A DNA stretch of 64,000 nt from Crotophaga sulcirostris. Taxonomy: Eukaryota > Chordata > Aves > Cuculiformes > Crotophagidae. The notes beneath the pieces were generated by a model. The model was not told the origin of the DNA and ran no database searches. It saw only the letters and a list, made by a program, of their open reading frames with translations. Position numbers and translations under genes: made by a program. The stretch covers positions 601,295 to 665,294 of the forward strand of contig VYZB01000277.1 in NCBI GenBank assembly GCA_013397455.1, written 5' to 3'. Below are positions 61,796 to 64,000 of the stretch, piece after piece (position 1 is the stretch's first letter; the number at the start of each line of letters is the position of its first letter).

Positions 61796-61975
61796 TTAGA
61801 TTTTCTTCTTCCTCCTTTTCTTCTCTTCATAGGGATTTGGAGTAGTTTTAAAGCATCGGAATCCTGCTGTGTTTGGAAAAGGTTTTACATTCTGACCATA
61901 ATCTTTATACTGTTTCAGCTGTAGATCGGCTGTTGTACCAAAGCTAATGTCAGTGTCTTCAGAAACAGTGCCTTT
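61796..61975 (-). other. Exon-like segment A, unconfirmed terminal exon
   Basis: On the minus strand a textbook acceptor (eleven T, then CCCCAG) ends at 61976. From 61975 there are 59 open codons followed by TAA at 61796-61798. Both other frames are stopped early, so only one frame can code. The predicted peptide starts KGTVSEDTDISFG, contains KPFPNTAGF and NPYEE, and ends in a basic KKRRKKKI tail. Its composition is protein-like. I do not recognise the family. It could be the last coding exon of a minus-strand gene whose upstream exons lie beyond 62000 or outside the window, or a pseudo-exon. Confidence 0.3.
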
Positions 61976-61998
61976 CTGGGGAAAAAAAAAAAGGGCCA

Positions 61999-64000
61999 TA
62001 CTTTACTGGATTGACCAGATTAAGTGCAGGTGCTTGCTGAAGAGGCCTCTGTTTTTCACTTTCACATAAACTCCGTTCAGTCCCTGCAGATATTTGCTGA
62101 ACATCATTAGAAGAATATTACCTTATATATGAAAATTAGGAAATGGTAAGATCCTAAAATAATCCAAGGGAGCAGCGTATGTGAAAGACCAGTGTTTCTC
62201 ATTCATGGGTTTGCAGCCCATTAGATGTGTGGCTCTAATCAGTCACATGAGAGAACTCTAAAGGTACCTGGTGATTAAAGCCACCTTTTCAAAGGTAGCC
62301 TCTGAAAAAATATACACAGCAATTAGCTTGGTAAATTGGTTTTCTTCCTGAAACATATTAATTCTTTCTGGATTATTTAAAGTGACTTCTTTTTGGTTTA
62401 TAATGTTAAAAGTTTATTGGTGATTGTAACACTTTTTGTCTTCAGACTCTGAATTAAGGATAAAATTAAAGTTATAAAGTCCATGATGAGATGTAAACAA
62501 CTGCCAGTTACGACTGTGAATGGTTTTTACAACTGGAGGTAATCTAAGTCCCCTACTCACTCTGTCAGCCTGGAGGAGTTTTCAGTGAGCCATACTCCTC
62601 TTGCTGTTTAAGTGCATCATCTGGTATTCTTGAAATATGATAAGGAATTTTGAAAGAAAAATACTGGCTACCATCCTTAATTACTGGCCTTATAAAAGCC
62701 TCCAAATTTCAGCTACTGAACTCTTCTATGAAACTATTCTACTGTTAAGGATCATTATACAAAATTGCATAATCCATCTTGAAGCCTTTAGTTTGAAGAA
62801 TAAAAAAAAAAAAGTATAAACAGGGAAGTTCAGTACTAAGCACAAAGCAGATACGAGAAGTGAGAGAGCTTGAGAACAAATCCCTGGGAAGCAGATGGAG
62901 CTTGTACTGTTTCTCTTTCTTCTGAAACCTCAGTTCTCAGCTGATAATCTTATGGTTTTAGCTCCTGAAAATTTGAAGGGCAAATAGTTCTTGGCCCTTT
63001 AGAAAAGACAAGCACAGGTTGTGAAGGAGTTGCCATGTAGTACCTTATCTCTAACTAAGTATTTTGTATTTCTTAGCATTGTGTTTTTTCTGTGCTAATG
63101 GAGCAAGCAAAATGGATTTGATAGCCAAGTGTCTTGTCTTGGACTCGTTCTTGTTCCTAGGATTGCCTTACACACATTTCTCCTCTATCTAATGAGAAGT
63201 GTTGTACTCATTTTTATTTCCTTATTATGCTGAGAATTAAACCTTGAGAACGGCGGCTGGTTGCATTCACCAGGAACTGAATTTTTTAACTATAAAATTA
63301 TGTACTACTTATTCATGAAAATGGATCAATTAAAGTCAAGGGGACTACTCACATGAGTAAATGCTAATTAACAAAACTGATGCTCTAATGAAGAGGACAT
63401 GATAACATTGCAGATAGATCCTGAATATTAAACGTACTTTGCTCAGCGGCAGAAGAGGTGTTTATAGTATATAAGCAGTTTATTAAATTTCTGATTGTAA
63501 ATAAATGCTTTGGGTTGGCTTTCTAATTGGTAAATGTTCTGTACTTTCAGACTCAAGTGCTGTCTAGAAGTTAGGCTGCATACATCCTAAGTGTGCTCTG
63601 AGTCAGGGCTGATACCTAGCTTGGTGCTGTGTAGGTGACTGATACCATCTAATAAAGCAACCTGTGATGTTGCCATTACAGGCAGGTGGCTTGTCTGCAA
63701 TAAAAGTTTAATATATTTCTTGGCCAGCTGAAGAAATGCTGTCTTTTCTTTCCCTCTGAAAAAATAAAATTAACAAAAGCTCAAGAAACCTAATAATATA
63801 AAGAAGAGACATCCATTATCGCATGCAAGTAAGTGGGAGAGAGTCTTTAGAACAGCCTGGTAGCTCGATTTTCACATTAATTTATTTTCCTATTCATGGA
63901 AATTCTACTTTCATCACCAAGTGAACTTGGTGCTAATTAATTAAATATGAACTATTGATTAATGTATGAAGAACAGTGAAAACTGTGGCTACAGGACTGG
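61999..64000. other. Non-genic AT-rich sequence
   Basis: I see no further exon or repeat family. A 12-A run lies at 62802-62813. A near-palindrome lies at 63915-63932 (CACCAAG, 4-base loop, CTTGGTG) and is followed at once by a TAATTAATTAAAT homeodomain-type cluster. Confidence 0.45.
63915..63932. promoter_or_regulatory. Near-palindrome beside homeodomain-type sites
   Basis: CACCAAG at 63915-63921 and its complement CTTGGTG at 63926-63932 surround TGAA. TAATTAATTAAAT follows within three bases. The arrangement could be a composite protein-binding site in a conserved non-coding element. There is no direct evidence of function. Confidence 0.2.

Noticed and set aside
1..64000. CRISPR arrays, tRNA, rRNA, operons, phage or bacterial defence genes
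   Set aside because: None of the required repeats, cloverleaf boxes or dense coding is present. The sequence is vertebrate nuclear DNA.
1..64000. Endogenous retrovirus or other LTR element
   Set aside because: I found no paired long terminal repeats, primer-binding site or retroviral coding remnant that I could support.

Overview
This window looks like nuclear, non-coding DNA from a bird. The strongest evidence is three copies of the 3' end of CR1, the LINE that dominates bird genomes: 34655-34940 (+), 32585-32650 (+) and 32673-32845 (-). There are also older amniote repeats, including a well-kept MIR SINE at 27930-28075. I saw no Alu, B1 or young L1 sequence, no operons, no tightly packed genes and no bacterial or phage features. 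Base composition is AT-rich by eye, with many A- and T-runs. A 26-base run of N at 13399-13424 marks an assembly gap.

I recognise no protein-coding gene, rRNA, tRNA, CRISPR array or intact mobile element. The longest open frames reach only about 165 codons. They match no family I know and overlap open frames on the opposite strand. The window is therefore either intergenic or inside long introns; the sequence does not say which.

Layout. 1-8340: unique sequence. 8341-13398: unique sequence with pyrimidine and GT-rich tracts and an unusual cluster of three crossed inverted repeats (10704-10806). 13399-13440: assembly gap beside a CTA microsatellite. 13441-25040: AT-rich unique sequence with an RFX-like X-box (14352-14365) and a small CpG-rich patch behind a CCAAT box (16958-17048). 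25041-28075: two MIR-like remnants. 28076-32584: unique, with a weak exon-like segment. 32585-34940: the CR1 cluster, including a tail-to-tail pair. 34941-46255: unique sequence with three ancient SINE remnants. 46256-56640: unique, ending in an old antisense CR1 fragment. 56641-64000: a MIR-like fragment, then a minus-strand stretch (60100-61975) with the best protein-like signals in the window: a broken reverse-transcriptase-like motif and two exon-like segments.

No set of genes here works together as a system. The items most worth checking are the crossed inverted repeats at 10.7 kb, the minus-strand protein-like region at 60.1-62.0 kb, and the possible non-CR1 reverse-transcriptase fossil within it.
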